Source: Pseudomonadota bacterium
Lineage (GTDB): Bacteria > Pseudomonadota > Alphaproteobacteria > Micropepsales > Micropepsaceae
DNA: 64,000 nt
Assembly (NCBI GenBank): GCA_021851325.1
Contig: JAJZDZ010000007.1
Location: 1-64,000, forward strand
Direction of reading: 5' to 3'
Within the stretch, counting starts at the first letter, position 1. Each line of letters opens with the position of its first letter. The position numbers and the translations under genes were made by a program. Positions 43,233-51,753 of this stretch are shown here, piece by piece. Under the pieces are notes generated by a model that saw only the letters and a program-made list of their open reading frames with translations, ran no database searches and was not told the origin of the DNA.

Positions 43233-44327
43233 ATGACCGTCCCGAACACTTCGCTTGCTCCGTCTCTCCATCCCGGACGTCGGGCTGTTGGCCTCTGGCT
43301 CGTCGTAATCGCGGCAATGATCGCCCTCATGGTGCTGGTCGGGGGGCTGACGCGGCTGACCGGTTCGGGGCTGTCCATCACCACATGGCATCCGATCTCG
43401 GGGGTGATCCCGCCTCTGAACCATGCCGCGTGGCAGCGCGAATTCGACCATTATAAGGAGATCCCCCAATATCGCCTTGAAAATCGTGGCATGACGCTCG
43501 CTCAGTTCAAGGGCATTTTCTGGTGGGAGTGGAGCCATCGGCTGCTTGGCCGGGTGATTGGCCTGGTGTTTTTATTGCCATTTCTGTGGTTCGCCTGGCG
43601 CGGAGCGATATCCCGAAAAGAGTGGCCGCGGATGATCGCACTCTTTGTCCTCGGAGGACTGCAGGGGCTGGTCGGCTGGTGGATGGTGACGAGCGGCATC
43701 GAGACCTCAACCCGGGTCTCAGTGAGCCAGTATCGCCTTGCGGCGCATCTGGGGCTGGCGCTTTTTCTCTTTGCGGCCATCCTCTGGACAGCGTTTCAGT
43801 ACCTGCGCCCCAAGGCTGAAGAGGAGCGCCCGGCCCCCCATGCGCTCCTCGCCAAACTGGTCGCCCTGCTCGTTTATGTCCAGATGTTAATGGGAGCTCT
43901 GGTGGCGGGACTGCACGCGGGCCTCATTTACGAGACCTGGCCGAGCATGAACGGACGCTTTGGTCCCGAGCATCCCTTCTTCCTGCACCCCTGGTATCTC
44001 AACTTTTTTGCCAATCCGGGTCTTGCCCAGTTCGATCACCGTATTGGGGCCTACCTGATATTTCTGGGGGCGCTGGCTCTCTTCTTTGCGGCGCGCAAAC
44101 AGAAAGGCGCTCGCAAGATGAGCGCCCATCTCGTCTTTGGCCTCGTACTGGCCCAGATTTCGCTCGGTATCGCCACGCTGCTTAACCAGGTGCCAATCCC
44201 GCTTGCCGCCACCCATCAGATCACGGCTGTGGCGCTGTTTTCGGCAGCTCTATGGCACGCCTATGAGACCTCCGGAAAGCGTAGGCGCTTGGCCGAGGGT
44301 CAGTCGGCCGCCGCACTCAACGCCTGA
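43233..44327 (+). CDS. ctaA: Heme A synthase (COX15/CtaA)
   Basis: A 364-residue, eight-span inner-membrane enzyme oxidising the heme o methyl group to make heme A for aa3-type oxidases. The heme-ligand histidine regions are EWSHRLLGRVIG, AAHLGLALFL, QFDHRIGAYL and AATHQITAVALF; the first span shows VGGLTRLTGSGLSITTWHP, typical of the alphaproteobacterial/mitochondrial type. ATG 43233 is chosen; the frame upstream overlaps the DUF2842 promoter. Its last 28 nt overlap metY tail to tail. Confidence 0.95.
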   Translation: MTVPNTSLAPSLHPGRRAVGLWLVVIAAMIALMVLVGGLTRLTGSGLSITTWHPISGVIPPLNHAAWQREFDHYKEIPQYRLENRGMTLAQFKGIFWWEWSHRLLGRVIGLVFLLPFLWFAWRGAISRKEWPRMIALFVLGGLQGLVGWWMVTSGIETSTRVSVSQYRLAAHLGLALFLFAAILWTAFQYLRPKAEEERPAPHALLAKLVALLVYVQMLMGALVAGLHAGLIYETWPSMNGRFGPEHPFFLHPWYLNFFANPGLAQFDHRIGAYLIFLGALALFFAARKQKGARKMSAHLVFGLVLAQISLGIATLLNQVPIPLAATHQITAVALFSAALWHAYETSGKRRRLAEGQSAAALNA

Positions 44328-45580
44328 TCGAGATCGCCAATCAGGTCAGCAAGGTCTTCGATGCCGACGGACAGCCGGACGACATCGCCCGTAGCCCCAC
44401 TCGCCTTCTTCTGTTCTTCGCTCAGCTGCCGATGGGTGGTAGAAGCCGGATGAATGATGAGGCTACGCGTGTCGCCGACATTGGCCAGGTGACTGAAGAG
44501 CTTCACCGAATTCACCAGCGCAATTCCGGCCTCATAGCCACCCTTGAGGCCAAAGGTGAACACCGCACCGGCACCTTTCGGACAGTAGGTGCGATGGAGG
44601 TTGTAGCTGGGATCATCGGGAAGGCCGGCGTAATTGACCCAGGCCACGCGGGCATCCTGCTTCAGCCACTTGGCTATGGCCAGTGCATTGTCGCAATGCT
44701 TCTGCATGCGCAGTGGCAGGGTCTCGATGCCCGTCAGCACGAGGAATGCATTGGTTGGCGACAGCGCAGGTCCCAGATCGCGCAGGCCCAGCACCCGGCA
44801 GGCAATGGCAAACGCCATGTCTCCGAAAGTCTCCCACAGCTTTATGCCATGATAGGACGGACAGGGTTCGCTCAAGGTCGGATATTTTCCGCTGCCCCAG
44901 TCAAAGCGTCCTGAATCCACGATGATTCCGGCAAGCGAGTTGCCGTGACCACCGAGAAACTTGGTGGCGGAATGCAGGACAATATCCGCGCCCCATTCGA
45001 TTGGGCGGATCAGATAGGGGGTCGCAAAGGTGTTGTCGACGAGAAGCGGAACGCCGGCGCTATGGGCGACTGCGGCGATGGCCTCAATATCGACGATAAT
45101 ACCGCCGGGGTTGGCGATGCTCTCGATGAAGACGGCTTTGGTGCGCGGTGACAGTGCGGCGCGGAAACTTTCTGGATCGCGCGCATCAGCCCATTTGACC
45201 CGCCAGTCGAACTTGGCGAAGGCTTGGCTCAGCTGATTGATCGAGCCGCCATAGAGCTGTCGTGCCGCGACAATCTCGTCACCGGGCGCCATCAACGTGT
45301 GAAAAGCAATGAACTGAGCGGCGTGGCCGGAACTGACAGCGAGTGCGGCACGTCCGTTTTCGAGTGCGGCGACCCGTTCTTCGAGCACCGCATTGGTGGG
45401 ATTGTTGATGCGCGAATAAATATTGCCAAAGACCTGAAGGTTGAACAGCGCTGCAGCATGATCGGCATCTTCAAACACATAAGACGTTGTCTGATAGATG
45501 GGCGTTGCCCGTGCCCCGGTCGCCGGATCAGGCTGGGCGCCCGCATGAACGCTCAAGGTGGAAAAGCCGTAATCGCTCAT
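44300..45580 (-). CDS. metY: O-acetylhomoserine sulfhydrylase / aminocarboxypropyltransferase
   Basis: PLP enzyme making homocysteine from O-acetylhomoserine and sulfide. It starts MSDYGFSTLSVHAG, then TPIYQTTSYVFEDADHAAALF, YSRINNPTNAVLEERVAALE, SSGHAAQFIAFHTLM and the PLP Lys207 in HSATKFLGGHGNSLAG. The length of 426 residues is normal. ATG 45580 is the family start; extra residues upstream are rejected. It is monocistronic, preceded by a structured leader (45581-45724), which may control it. It converges on ctaA with a 28-nt overlap. Confidence 0.95.
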   Translation of the reverse strand: MSDYGFSTLSVHAGAQPDPATGARATPIYQTTSYVFEDADHAAALFNLQVFGNIYSRINNPTNAVLEERVAALENGRAALAVSSGHAAQFIAFHTLMAPGDEIVAARQLYGGSINQLSQAFAKFDWRVKWADARDPESFRAALSPRTKAVFIESIANPGGIIVDIEAIAAVAHSAGVPLLVDNTFATPYLIRPIEWGADIVLHSATKFLGGHGNSLAGIIVDSGRFDWGSGKYPTLSEPCPSYHGIKLWETFGDMAFAIACRVLGLRDLGPALSPTNAFLVLTGIETLPLRMQKHCDNALAIAKWLKQDARVAWVNYAGLPDDPSYNLHRTYCPKGAGAVFTFGLKGGYEAGIALVNSVKLFSHLANVGDTRSLIIHPASTTHRQLSEEQKKASGATGDVVRLSVGIEDLADLIGDLDQALSAAAD

Positions 45581-45924
45581 GGGTCTCTCCTGCCGCGCTT
45601 GCGTGAAATCAGTAGCCAAGCCTTGGTCGCGGAGCAAGCCATCTGACCTCAAGGTCAGGAAGCTTGCCGCAACCGCGGCAATTGATCCCGCAGGATCGGC
45701 GCCAATGCTGCGAAAACTCCCACCAAATATGATGTAGTTTCACGTGCCGGAACCGAAGGAGCCACTCGGAGGGCATGGTGATGTGTCGTGGCCGGTCACT
45801 GCGATAACGTGTTTCGCCAGGTGGCATGCGGCAGTGCAGAGCGGTTGTGCATGTCCGGACACATGGGAGGTAAAGCCGGACCTGATTGACCGCGGGGTTG
45901 GGACCGCGACGGCGTCGGATGCTT
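45581..45924. other. metY upstream region
   Basis: About 340 bp between metY and the GST gene that ends at 45925. The 144 nt next to metY can fold into alternative hairpins, given as a separate regulatory entry. The remainder (45725-45924) shows no gene and presumably contains the metY promoter. Confidence 0.45.
45634..45681 (-). promoter_or_regulatory. Candidate structured leader of metY with overlapping hairpins
   Basis: On the minus-strand transcript, hairpin A has arms TTGCCGC and GCGGCAA (plus-strand 45675-45681 and 45664-45670) with a 4-nt loop. Hairpin B has outer arms GCAAGC/GCTTGC (45662-45667 and 45634-45639), an internal loop, and inner arms CTGACC/GGTCAG (45653-45658 and 45643-45648) with loop TTGA. 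The two share bases 45664-45667, so they exclude each other. I do not see the conserved bases of SAM-I or SAM-II riboswitches, which often control such genes. Confidence 0.4.
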
Positions 45925-46560
45925 TCAGCCGCGTAGCTCGTCATAAGGTATCATGACATGGGCAGCAAAGGCAGGGCGGCCGCAGAGCCGCTGATACCAG
46001 TCTTCGACATGGGGCAGGTCGGCTCGCTCGATGTCGAGGGTGAAGTAGCGATAGAGCTGCGCTCCCGCGGCAATATCTGCGATCGAGAGCTGTTCACCGG
46101 CAAGATAAGGACGGTCGCTGAGAACGTCATCAAGGAGCGTAAACAGCTCCTTACATCGTGTTAGGGCCGCAGTGATGGCTGGCCAATTCCGCTGTTGCGG
46201 GGATGTGCGATAGAAGCCCCAGAAGACGCCGCCGGTAAAGGCCGGCTGCAATGTTGTTGCCGTCCATTCCATCCACTTATCTGCCTCGGCGCGGACTCGC
46301 GCATCCGTAGCCCACAGCTGGCCGCTGCCATATTGTGCGCAGAGATAGCGGACGATTGCATGGGACTCCCACAGTACGAGATTTTCATCCTTAAGGACGG
46401 GAATGAGCCCGTTAGGATTTAACGCACGAAACTCCGTACTGGCGAGACCGCCAAAACGTCCACCGATATCGATGCGCTGACAGGCAAGACCGAGCTCGCC
46501 GATCGTCCACATTACCTTCTGGACGTTGACAGATGTTGCGCGTCCCCAGACCGTCAGCAT
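45925..46560 (-). CDS. Glutathione S-transferase family protein
   Basis: A 211-residue GST. The N-terminal thioredoxin-like domain has VWGRATSVNVQKVMWTIGELGL, the cis-Pro NPNGLIPVLKDE and the glutathione gamma-glutamyl-binding ESHAIVRYL; the C-terminal helical domain has YLAGEQLSIADIAAGAQLYRY. Electrophile unknown. It is the last gene of a four-gene minus-strand operon (enoyl-CoA hydratase-like, CoA-binding, GST, GST), 11 nt after the previous GST. Confidence 0.9.
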   Translation of the reverse strand: MLTVWGRATSVNVQKVMWTIGELGLACQRIDIGGRFGGLASTEFRALNPNGLIPVLKDENLVLWESHAIVRYLCAQYGSGQLWATDARVRAEADKWMEWTATTLQPAFTGGVFWGFYRTSPQQRNWPAITAALTRCKELFTLLDDVLSDRPYLAGEQLSIADIAAGAQLYRYFTLDIERADLPHVEDWYQRLCGRPAFAAHVMIPYDELRG

Positions 46561-46571
46561 GAGAGGCTCCT

Positions 46572-47180
46572 TCAGCCCAGATGTTCGAGCTTCAGATCGT
46601 CTTCAACCCGGTGAACCCATTGGGCAACTCTTGGCGGCAGGACGAGCCCGGCTTCGGGTGCGAAGCGGGTATAGGCAACGAGCGCGATGTCAGCTAGCGA
46701 AAGCATTTCGTCGACAAAATAGTGCCGTTGCGCCAGATGGCTGTCCATTAGCTCCAGCGCGGCAATGCAGCGCGGCCGCAGGGATGGTTCCATCTGTTCC
46801 ACGGGAATTTTCAGATAGACCGTCCGGAACCGCAGCACGGCAATGGCGGTCTCATGGCTGTACTGTTCCCAGAACAGCCATTGGTACATCTGGGCGCGGG
46901 CAAAGTCGTCCGTGGGAATGATCTTCGTGCCATCGGCCAGATAAAGCATGATGGCGTTGGACTGGGAGAGTACGCGGCCATCCGCAAGCTTTACGACCGG
47001 CACCTGACCTGCCGGGTTGAGGGCCAGAAATTCCGCGGTGCGGGTCCTTTGCTGGAGCACGCTGGTCTCGATCCAGTCATAAGGAATGCCAAGCCGATCG
47101 GCGACGAATTTTACTTTGAGGCAATTGCCGGAGATGGAGTCACCATAGATTGTCAGCGTCGGTGCCTGGTCCGTCATCAT
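46572..47180 (-). CDS. Glutathione S-transferase family protein
   Basis: A 202-residue GST: TIYGDSISGNCLKVKFVADRLGI at the N-terminus (Ser/Cys region of the glutathione site), NPAGQVPVVKL with cis-Pro, QSNAIMLYLA for glutathione binding, and a C-terminal MLSLADIALVAYTRFA. It is only distantly similar to the neighbouring GST, so not a recent duplicate. Its start overlaps the CoA-binding gene's stop by 4 nt. Confidence 0.9.
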   Translation of the reverse strand: MMTDQAPTLTIYGDSISGNCLKVKFVADRLGIPYDWIETSVLQQRTRTAEFLALNPAGQVPVVKLADGRVLSQSNAIMLYLADGTKIIPTDDFARAQMYQWLFWEQYSHETAIAVLRFRTVYLKIPVEQMEPSLRPRCIAALELMDSHLAQRHYFVDEMLSLADIALVAYTRFAPEAGLVLPPRVAQWVHRVEDDLKLEHLG

Positions 47181-47692
47181 CCGCGGCTCAGGCTCCCGCC
47201 TTTACCAAAGAGCGCGGGCTTGCGGTTATCGATGACGCGGCGATTGACGCCCATCCATCCTATTTCCCCGGAAAAGCGTCCATGCTCAATCTTGGGACAG
47301 CGATCCATGATCACGGTAAAGCCTGCTGCCTCGGCAAGCTGTGCCGCCTCTTCGCTGATGACGCCGAGCTGCATCCAGATCACCTTGATCGCGAGCCGGG
47401 AGTTTTCGGCAATGGCTTCGCGCACGATGCCAGGGGCCGCGTCCGCGCCGCGGAAAATGTCAACCATGTCGATGGGGCCGGGAACCTCTGCCAGACTGGC
47501 ATAAACCTTTCGTCCCAGGATTTCTTTGCCTGCCAGTGAAGGGTTGATGGGGTCGATGAGAAAGCCCTTGTCGAGAAGGTATTTCATCGCGAAATAGGAG
47601 GGGCGCATTTCGTTGCCGCTGGCGCCGACCATAGCGATGGTCTTGGTCGAACGCAGGATCGATTTGATAAGGCTGTCAGGGTAATTCGGCAT
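47177..47692 (-). CDS. CoA-binding protein (YccU-like)
   Basis: A 171-residue CoA_binding Rossmann-fold protein: SILRSTKTIAMVGASGNEMRPSYFAMKYLLDKGF, NPSLAGKEILGRKVYASLAEV, DMVDIFRGADAAPGIVREAI and IWMQLGVISEEAAQLAEAAGFTVIMDRCPKIEHGR. The family role is unknown. The start is MPNYPDSL at 47692; an in-frame start at 47710 adds six residues. It lies between the enoyl-CoA hydratase-like gene and two GST genes. Confidence 0.9.
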   Translation of the reverse strand: MPNYPDSLIKSILRSTKTIAMVGASGNEMRPSYFAMKYLLDKGFLIDPINPSLAGKEILGRKVYASLAEVPGPIDMVDIFRGADAAPGIVREAIAENSRLAIKVIWMQLGVISEEAAQLAEAAGFTVIMDRCPKIEHGRFSGEIGWMGVNRRVIDNRKPALFGKGGSLSRG

Positions 47693-47740
47693 CACTTTCT
47701 CGTATCGCAAACAGGTGTATGGATCGATCTGGGGCGGGCG

Positions 47741-48535
47741 CTATGCCGGCCAGTTGGGCGGTCTCTTTTCGAGGAAGGCGCAGATGCCTTCTTCGGCTTC
47801 GGCGGCAAGCATGTTCTCGGTCATGACCTGGGCCGCATAGGCGTAGGCCTCGCTGAGGGGTAGTTCCAGCTGACGATAGAACGCTTCCTTGCCTGTCCGC
47901 ACTGTGGCGCGTGGCTTGGCAGCAATTTTTTCGGCGAGGGCCATGGTCTCCGTGGTGAGGAGCTCTGGGGGGACCACCTTGTTGATGAGGCCAAGCCCTT
48001 GCGCGTCTTCGGCGGAAACCATGTCTGCGGTGAGGAGCATGGCCATGGCCTGCTTGCGTGACAGATTGCGCGAGAGCGCGACCATTGGCGTCGAACAGAA
48101 GAGGCCAATATTGACCCCTGGGGTAGCAAAGCGGGCTGCAGTGGAGGCTATGGCCAAATCGCAGCTGGCGACGAGCTGGCAGCCAGCCGCCGTGGCAATG
48201 CCCTGAACTTCGGCAATGACCGGCAGCGGGTGGCGAACAATTGCCAGCATCAGTTCGGAGCAGTGCTGGAAGATCTGGGCGTATGCCGCCCGTCCCTTGT
48301 CGCCATCGCCGCGCTTGGCGGCCATTTCCTTGAGATCGTGTCCCGAAGAAAATGAGGGGCCGTCGGCGGCCAGAACGATAACATGAAGGTCGCCTTGCTG
48401 CGCCGCGCGCTGCAGCTCTGCCTTGAGGGCGTCCATGAGTTCCAGGCTGAGCGCATTTCGGGCCGAGGCCCGATTGAGGGTTAGGCGCAGGACGGCACCA
48501 TGACGGTCGGCAAGGACGAGGGGGGGCGAGGACAT
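47741..48535 (-). CDS. Enoyl-CoA hydratase-like protein (ECHDC3 type), catalytic glutamates missing
   Basis: A 264-residue crotonase-fold protein. It has SARNALSLELMDALKAEL, VIVLAADGPSFSSGHDLKEM and IAEVQGIATAAGCQLVASCDLAIASTAARFATPGVNIGLFCSTP, the last a signature of the ECHDC3 group. The two hydratase glutamates are replaced (Gln in GCQL, Gly in TPGVNIG), so classical hydratase chemistry is unlikely. ATG 48535 has AAGGAGTG upstream. First gene of the minus-strand operon, divergent from rplM. Confidence 0.9.
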   Translation of the reverse strand: MSSPPLVLADRHGAVLRLTLNRASARNALSLELMDALKAELQRAAQQGDLHVIVLAADGPSFSSGHDLKEMAAKRGDGDKGRAAYAQIFQHCSELMLAIVRHPLPVIAEVQGIATAAGCQLVASCDLAIASTAARFATPGVNIGLFCSTPMVALSRNLSRKQAMAMLLTADMVSAEDAQGLGLINKVVPPELLTTETMALAEKIAAKPRATVRTGKEAFYRQLELPLSEAYAYAAQVMTENMLAAEAEEGICAFLEKRPPNWPA

Positions 48536-48810
48536 TGCGTTCACTCCTTTTTTACGCCGCGCGCATGCCGGGGCGGCAAACTGCAGCACCTCCAGGCGCG
48601 TCCAAGAGATGTTGCGCTCCGGTCAAAAACAGAGATGGATAAGGTCTTTGCCATCTTATTTGCGCCTTTTGCGCGAGGCAGGCAATGCACCTCTCCCCAA
48701 AGGGGAGGGGGCAGGTGAGCGGGCCGCGCGCCCGTCCGCTCCTGGCGGCGAAAGCCCGCGAGGGATCCCTGCTGGCGGTCTGCGAGATCCTGAAGGCTGC
48801 GGTGCTGGAT

Positions 48811-48828
48811 ACGGTATTATAATACCGT
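48811..48828. repeat. Perfect 18-bp palindrome upstream of the rplM promoter
   Basis: ACGGTATTATAATACCGT is fully self-complementary. It lies 43 bp before the -35 element of the rplM promoter and about 275 bp from the divergent ECHDC3-like start. A regulator-binding site is the simplest reading; no regulator is identified. Confidence 0.55.
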
Positions 48829-48871
48829 GTCCCAAAAAGTGCTGTTTTGAGGGCCTTTCACGGGTTTTTGC

Positions 48872-48900
48872 TTGACGTGCATGCATTACGCGGCTAAGTC
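48872..48900 (+). promoter_or_regulatory. Probable rplM-rpsI promoter
   Basis: TTGACG at 48872-48877 and TAAGTC at 48895-48900, spacer 17 bp, 25 bp before ATG 48926. The -10 is poor but the -35 and location fit. Confidence 0.5.
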
Positions 48901-48925
48901 AGCGCCCTCACCGGAGAACAGTGCC

Positions 48926-49405
48926 ATGAAAACCTACTCGGCCAAGCCGTCCGAGATCGAGAAAAAATGGGTCGTCATCGACGCCGAAGGTCTCGTTGTT
49001 GGCCGGCTCGCAAGCCTTGTTGCCAATCGCCTGCGTGGCAAGCACAAGCCCAGCTACACCCCGCACATGGATTGTGGCGACAATGTCATCGTCATCAATG
49101 CCGCCAAGGTGTTGCTGACCGGCAATAAGCTGAAGGACAAGGTTTATTACCACCACACCGGTTATATCGGTGGCATCAAGGAGCGTACGGCTGGCGCCAT
49201 CATGGCCGGCAAGTTTCCTGAGCGCATCATCGAGAAGGCGGTCGAGCGCATGATCCCGCGCGGGCCCTTAGGGCGCAAGCAGCTGGCCAATCTGCGCGTC
49301 TATCCAGGTACCGAGCATCCACATGAGGCCCAGAAGCCGGAGCCCGTGGACATTGCCTCGATGAATCCCAAGAACACGAATTATCGCAAAGCGAAGGTGG
49401 CCTGA
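48926..49405 (+). CDS. rplM: 50S ribosomal protein L13
   Basis: A 159-residue ribosomal protein: [41 protein letters not shown], then [37 protein letters not shown], and [31 protein letters not shown] 48926 gives the family start (upstream codons to 48872 are rejected). Co-transcribed with rpsI, 2 nt downstream. Confidence 0.97.
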   Translation: MKTYSAKPSEIEKKWVVIDAEGLVVGRLASLVANRLRGKHKPSYTPHMDCGDNVIVINAAKVLLTGNKLKDKVYYHHTGYIGGIKERTAGAIMAGKFPERIIEKAVERMIPRGPLGRKQLANLRVYPGTEHPHEAQKPEPVDIASMNPKNTNYRKAKVA

Positions 49406-49407
49406 TC

Positions 49408-49905
49408 ATGGCGGATGAAGTGAAAAGCTTCAGCGAGCTGAAATCGACGCTGATCAAGGCGCCCACGCCGGAAGCGCAGGCCGAGAAGGCTCAGTCGTCT
49501 CATCCCAACCGTGACGCTCTTGGCCGTGCCTATGCTACGGGCAAGCGTAAGGATGCGGTCGCCAGGGTCTGGATCAAGCCGGGGCGCGGCGTCATCACCG
49601 TGAACGGCAAAGAAGAGAAACTCTATTTTGCCCGCCCTGTGCTGCGCATGATCCTGCGCCAGCCGCTGATCGCTGCCAACCGCGATGGCCAGTTTGACGT
49701 CATCGTGAGCGTAAAGGGTGGTGGACTTTCCGGTCAGGCCGGTGCCGTTCGCCATGGCATCTCCAAGGCTCTGATTGCCTATGAACCTGCCTTGCGGGCG
49801 GCCCTGAAGTCGGGTGGGTTCCTGACCCGTGACCCGCGTACGGTTGAGCGCAAGAAATACGGTCGGCCAAAAGCCCGCCGCAGCTTCCAGTTCTCGAAGC
49901 GCTAA
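49408..49905 (+). CDS. rpsI: 30S ribosomal protein S9
   Basis: A 165-residue S9 with the alphaproteobacterial N-terminal extension (about 35 residues). The core reads [30 protein letters not shown], then [28 protein letters not shown] and the C-terminal [26 protein letters not shown], whose final Arg reaches the P-site tRNA. Immediately followed by a strong terminator. Confidence 0.97.
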   Translation: MADEVKSFSELKSTLIKAPTPEAQAEKAQSSHPNRDALGRAYATGKRKDAVARVWIKPGRGVITVNGKEEKLYFARPVLRMILRQPLIAANRDGQFDVIVSVKGGGLSGQAGAVRHGISKALIAYEPALRAALKSGGFLTRDPRTVERKKYGRPKARRSFQFSKR

Positions 49906-50302
49906 ACAAACTCCCAGTCGTTGGCAAATGCCCCAGCGCCGTACCCCCGTACGGCGCTGGTTTGCGTTTGGGCGGAGGTCCGCCGTCCGCGGCGGGCGCT
50001 GACTGCGCCCCGCCGGCCGCGCCGGGAGCCGGCGCTGCATGGCGAAGGCGCAGATCTTGCGTGGGTGGGGTGTTGCGTGATGTAAAAAGTTCACTAATGT
50101 ATGAATGAATAAAATGCCGTGATTAGGCGCGGCGGGGGGAGTGCGTGCAGCGAAAGGTACGCTGGGGGCATCGGGTGCAACAGCCGCGGGCGCAAATTGG
50201 GTCCGCGGGCTCTTACGGCTATGTGCCCGCTCTGCTCTGCGTCAACCCGACCCGTCAGAGGCCCGCGGGAACATCTGAGACAGTCAACGGGAAAGACCGC
50301 AC
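49906..50302. other. Intergenic region after rpsI
   Basis: About 400 bp: the rpsI terminator, G/C-rich DNA, then an A/T-rich patch (50080-50115) that probably contains the promoter of the MHS transporter; TTGCGT (50073) and TAATGT (50095) are 16 bp apart. No gene is supported. Confidence 0.4.
49933..49965 (+). terminator. Terminator of rplM-rpsI
   Basis: Twelve-base perfect arms CCAGCGCCGTAC (49933-49944) and GTACGGCGCTGG (49949-49960) with a CCCC loop, followed by TTTGCGTTT. It lies 28 nt after the rpsI stop. Confidence 0.8.
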
Positions 50303-51619
50303 ATGACGACAACGCCCGGGGACAAGCAGGTGACCCGTGTCGCACTTGCTGCGGCCCTTGGCGCTTCGATCGAATGGTATGATTTCTTTGTCTATGGCAC
50401 CGCCGCGGCGCTGGTATTTCCGAAGCTGTTCTTCCCCCATACGCTCAGTCCCTATGTCGCGCAGATTGCCGCTTTCAGCACGTTTGCTGTTGGATTTCTT
50501 GCCCGTCCTGTGGGTGGGGTTCTCTTCGGTCACATTGGCGATCGCTTTGGGCGCAGGACCGCTCTCTTCTTTGCTCTGCTCAGTATGGGGATTGCCTCGA
50601 GCTTGATCGGTCTGTTGCCCGGTTACGCGGTCCTTGGCGATCTCGCACCACTGACACTCGTCGTGCTGCGTGTTGTGCAGGGGCTTGCGGTTGGTGGCCA
50701 GTGGGGCGGTGCAGTGTTGCTAGCCGTCGAAAGCGGGCCAGCAAGCCGGCGTGGTTACTATGGCAGCTTTGCCCAAATAGGTGTTCCCGTCGGCCTCGTT
50801 CTTGCGAATGCAGTCTATTACCTGGCCGCGGTATGGCTTCGGCCCAACGCCTTCGCCAGCTGGGGCTGGCGGCTGCCATTTCTGTTCAGCCTGGTGATCG
50901 TCGGCCTTGGGATCTACATCCAGTTCCGGCTCGATGAGACCGCTGAATTCAGCCAGTCTCAAGCCGAGGCAAGACCGGTTGCGGCGCGCCGCATGTCGCC
51001 GATCCTCGAGGCAATCCTCGGGCATCCGCGAGAAATCGTACTGGCCGGAGGCGCATTCCTTGCCAACAATATCTGTTTCTATGTCGCCATCACCTACACC
51101 ATCGCCTACGGGACTGCGACGCTGCATCTATCGAAGCTGGTCATGATCTCAGCGGTAATGATCGGCAGTCTGGTGATGATTCCGGCACTGCTGATCGCGG
51201 GCAGATTGTCTGATGCGTGGGGACGCATTGGCATATTCATGACGGGCGCCGCCCTGGCAGGGATATGGGCCTTCGCCATCTTTCCGCTGATGGATACGGG
51301 CTCACCAGTTCTGGTCGTACTTGGCATCGGGACCGAACTCATGCTGCTGAGCGTGATGTACGGTCCACAGGCAGCACTCTTTGCCGAATTGTTTCCCGTC
51401 AAGGTCCGCTATTCCGGAGCCTCCCTTGGCTATCAGCTGGGGGCGGTGGTTGGTGGCGGGTTTGCGCCCATCATCGCGGCCGCCTTGCTGGAGCACTTCG
51501 CAACGACCACGGCCATTGCCATCTACATGGCGGCCGCCTGCGCCATCTCGTTTGTCAGTACGTTTTTCCTAGGCAGCCAAAGCCGCCGTGTACGCGAAAG
51601 CGGGCCCCGGTTGCGCTGA
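50303..51619 (+). CDS. MFS transporter, metabolite:H+ symporter (MHS/ProP-ShiA type)
   Basis: A 438-residue permease with 12 spans of the MHS subfamily. It begins ALGASIEWYDFFVYGTAAALVFPKLFFP, the MHS hallmark, with FLARPVGGVLFGHIGDRFGRRTAL in loop 2-3, QGLAVGGQWGGAVLLAVE in helix 4-5 and VLVVLGIGTELMLLSVMYGPQAALFAELFPVKVRYSGASLGYQL in the second half. The substrate may be a carboxylate or osmolyte. It converges on pstA with a 134-bp gap. Confidence 0.9.
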   Translation: MTTTPGDKQVTRVALAAALGASIEWYDFFVYGTAAALVFPKLFFPHTLSPYVAQIAAFSTFAVGFLARPVGGVLFGHIGDRFGRRTALFFALLSMGIASSLIGLLPGYAVLGDLAPLTLVVLRVVQGLAVGGQWGGAVLLAVESGPASRRGYYGSFAQIGVPVGLVLANAVYYLAAVWLRPNAFASWGWRLPFLFSLVIVGLGIYIQFRLDETAEFSQSQAEARPVAARRMSPILEAILGHPREIVLAGGAFLANNICFYVAITYTIAYGTATLHLSKLVMISAVMIGSLVMIPALLIAGRLSDAWGRIGIFMTGAALAGIWAFAIFPLMDTGSPVLVVLGIGTELMLLSVMYGPQAALFAELFPVKVRYSGASLGYQLGAVVGGGFAPIIAAALLEHFATTTAIAIYMAAACAISFVSTFFLGSQSRRVRESGPRLR

Positions 51620-51753
51620 AGCGGGCACCAGCTGGGGCGACATTCGCCCGTTTTGGGGTGGCGGCCTTGCTCATGAGATGGGCGCACGTCTGTCAACGTT
51701 GTTACGGCATGGGGCGCCATTTCCGGTTATGGTTGCGAACAGATCAGACTGTC

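Larger units (their letters stand above)
48536..48925. other. Intergenic region upstream of rplM
   Basis: About 390 bp between divergent transcripts. It has a hairpin-forming CCTCTCCCC/GGGGAGG sequence near 48691-48710 (REP-like), a perfect 18-bp palindrome at 48811, and a promoter-like pair at 48872. No coding sequence is supported. Confidence 0.5.
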
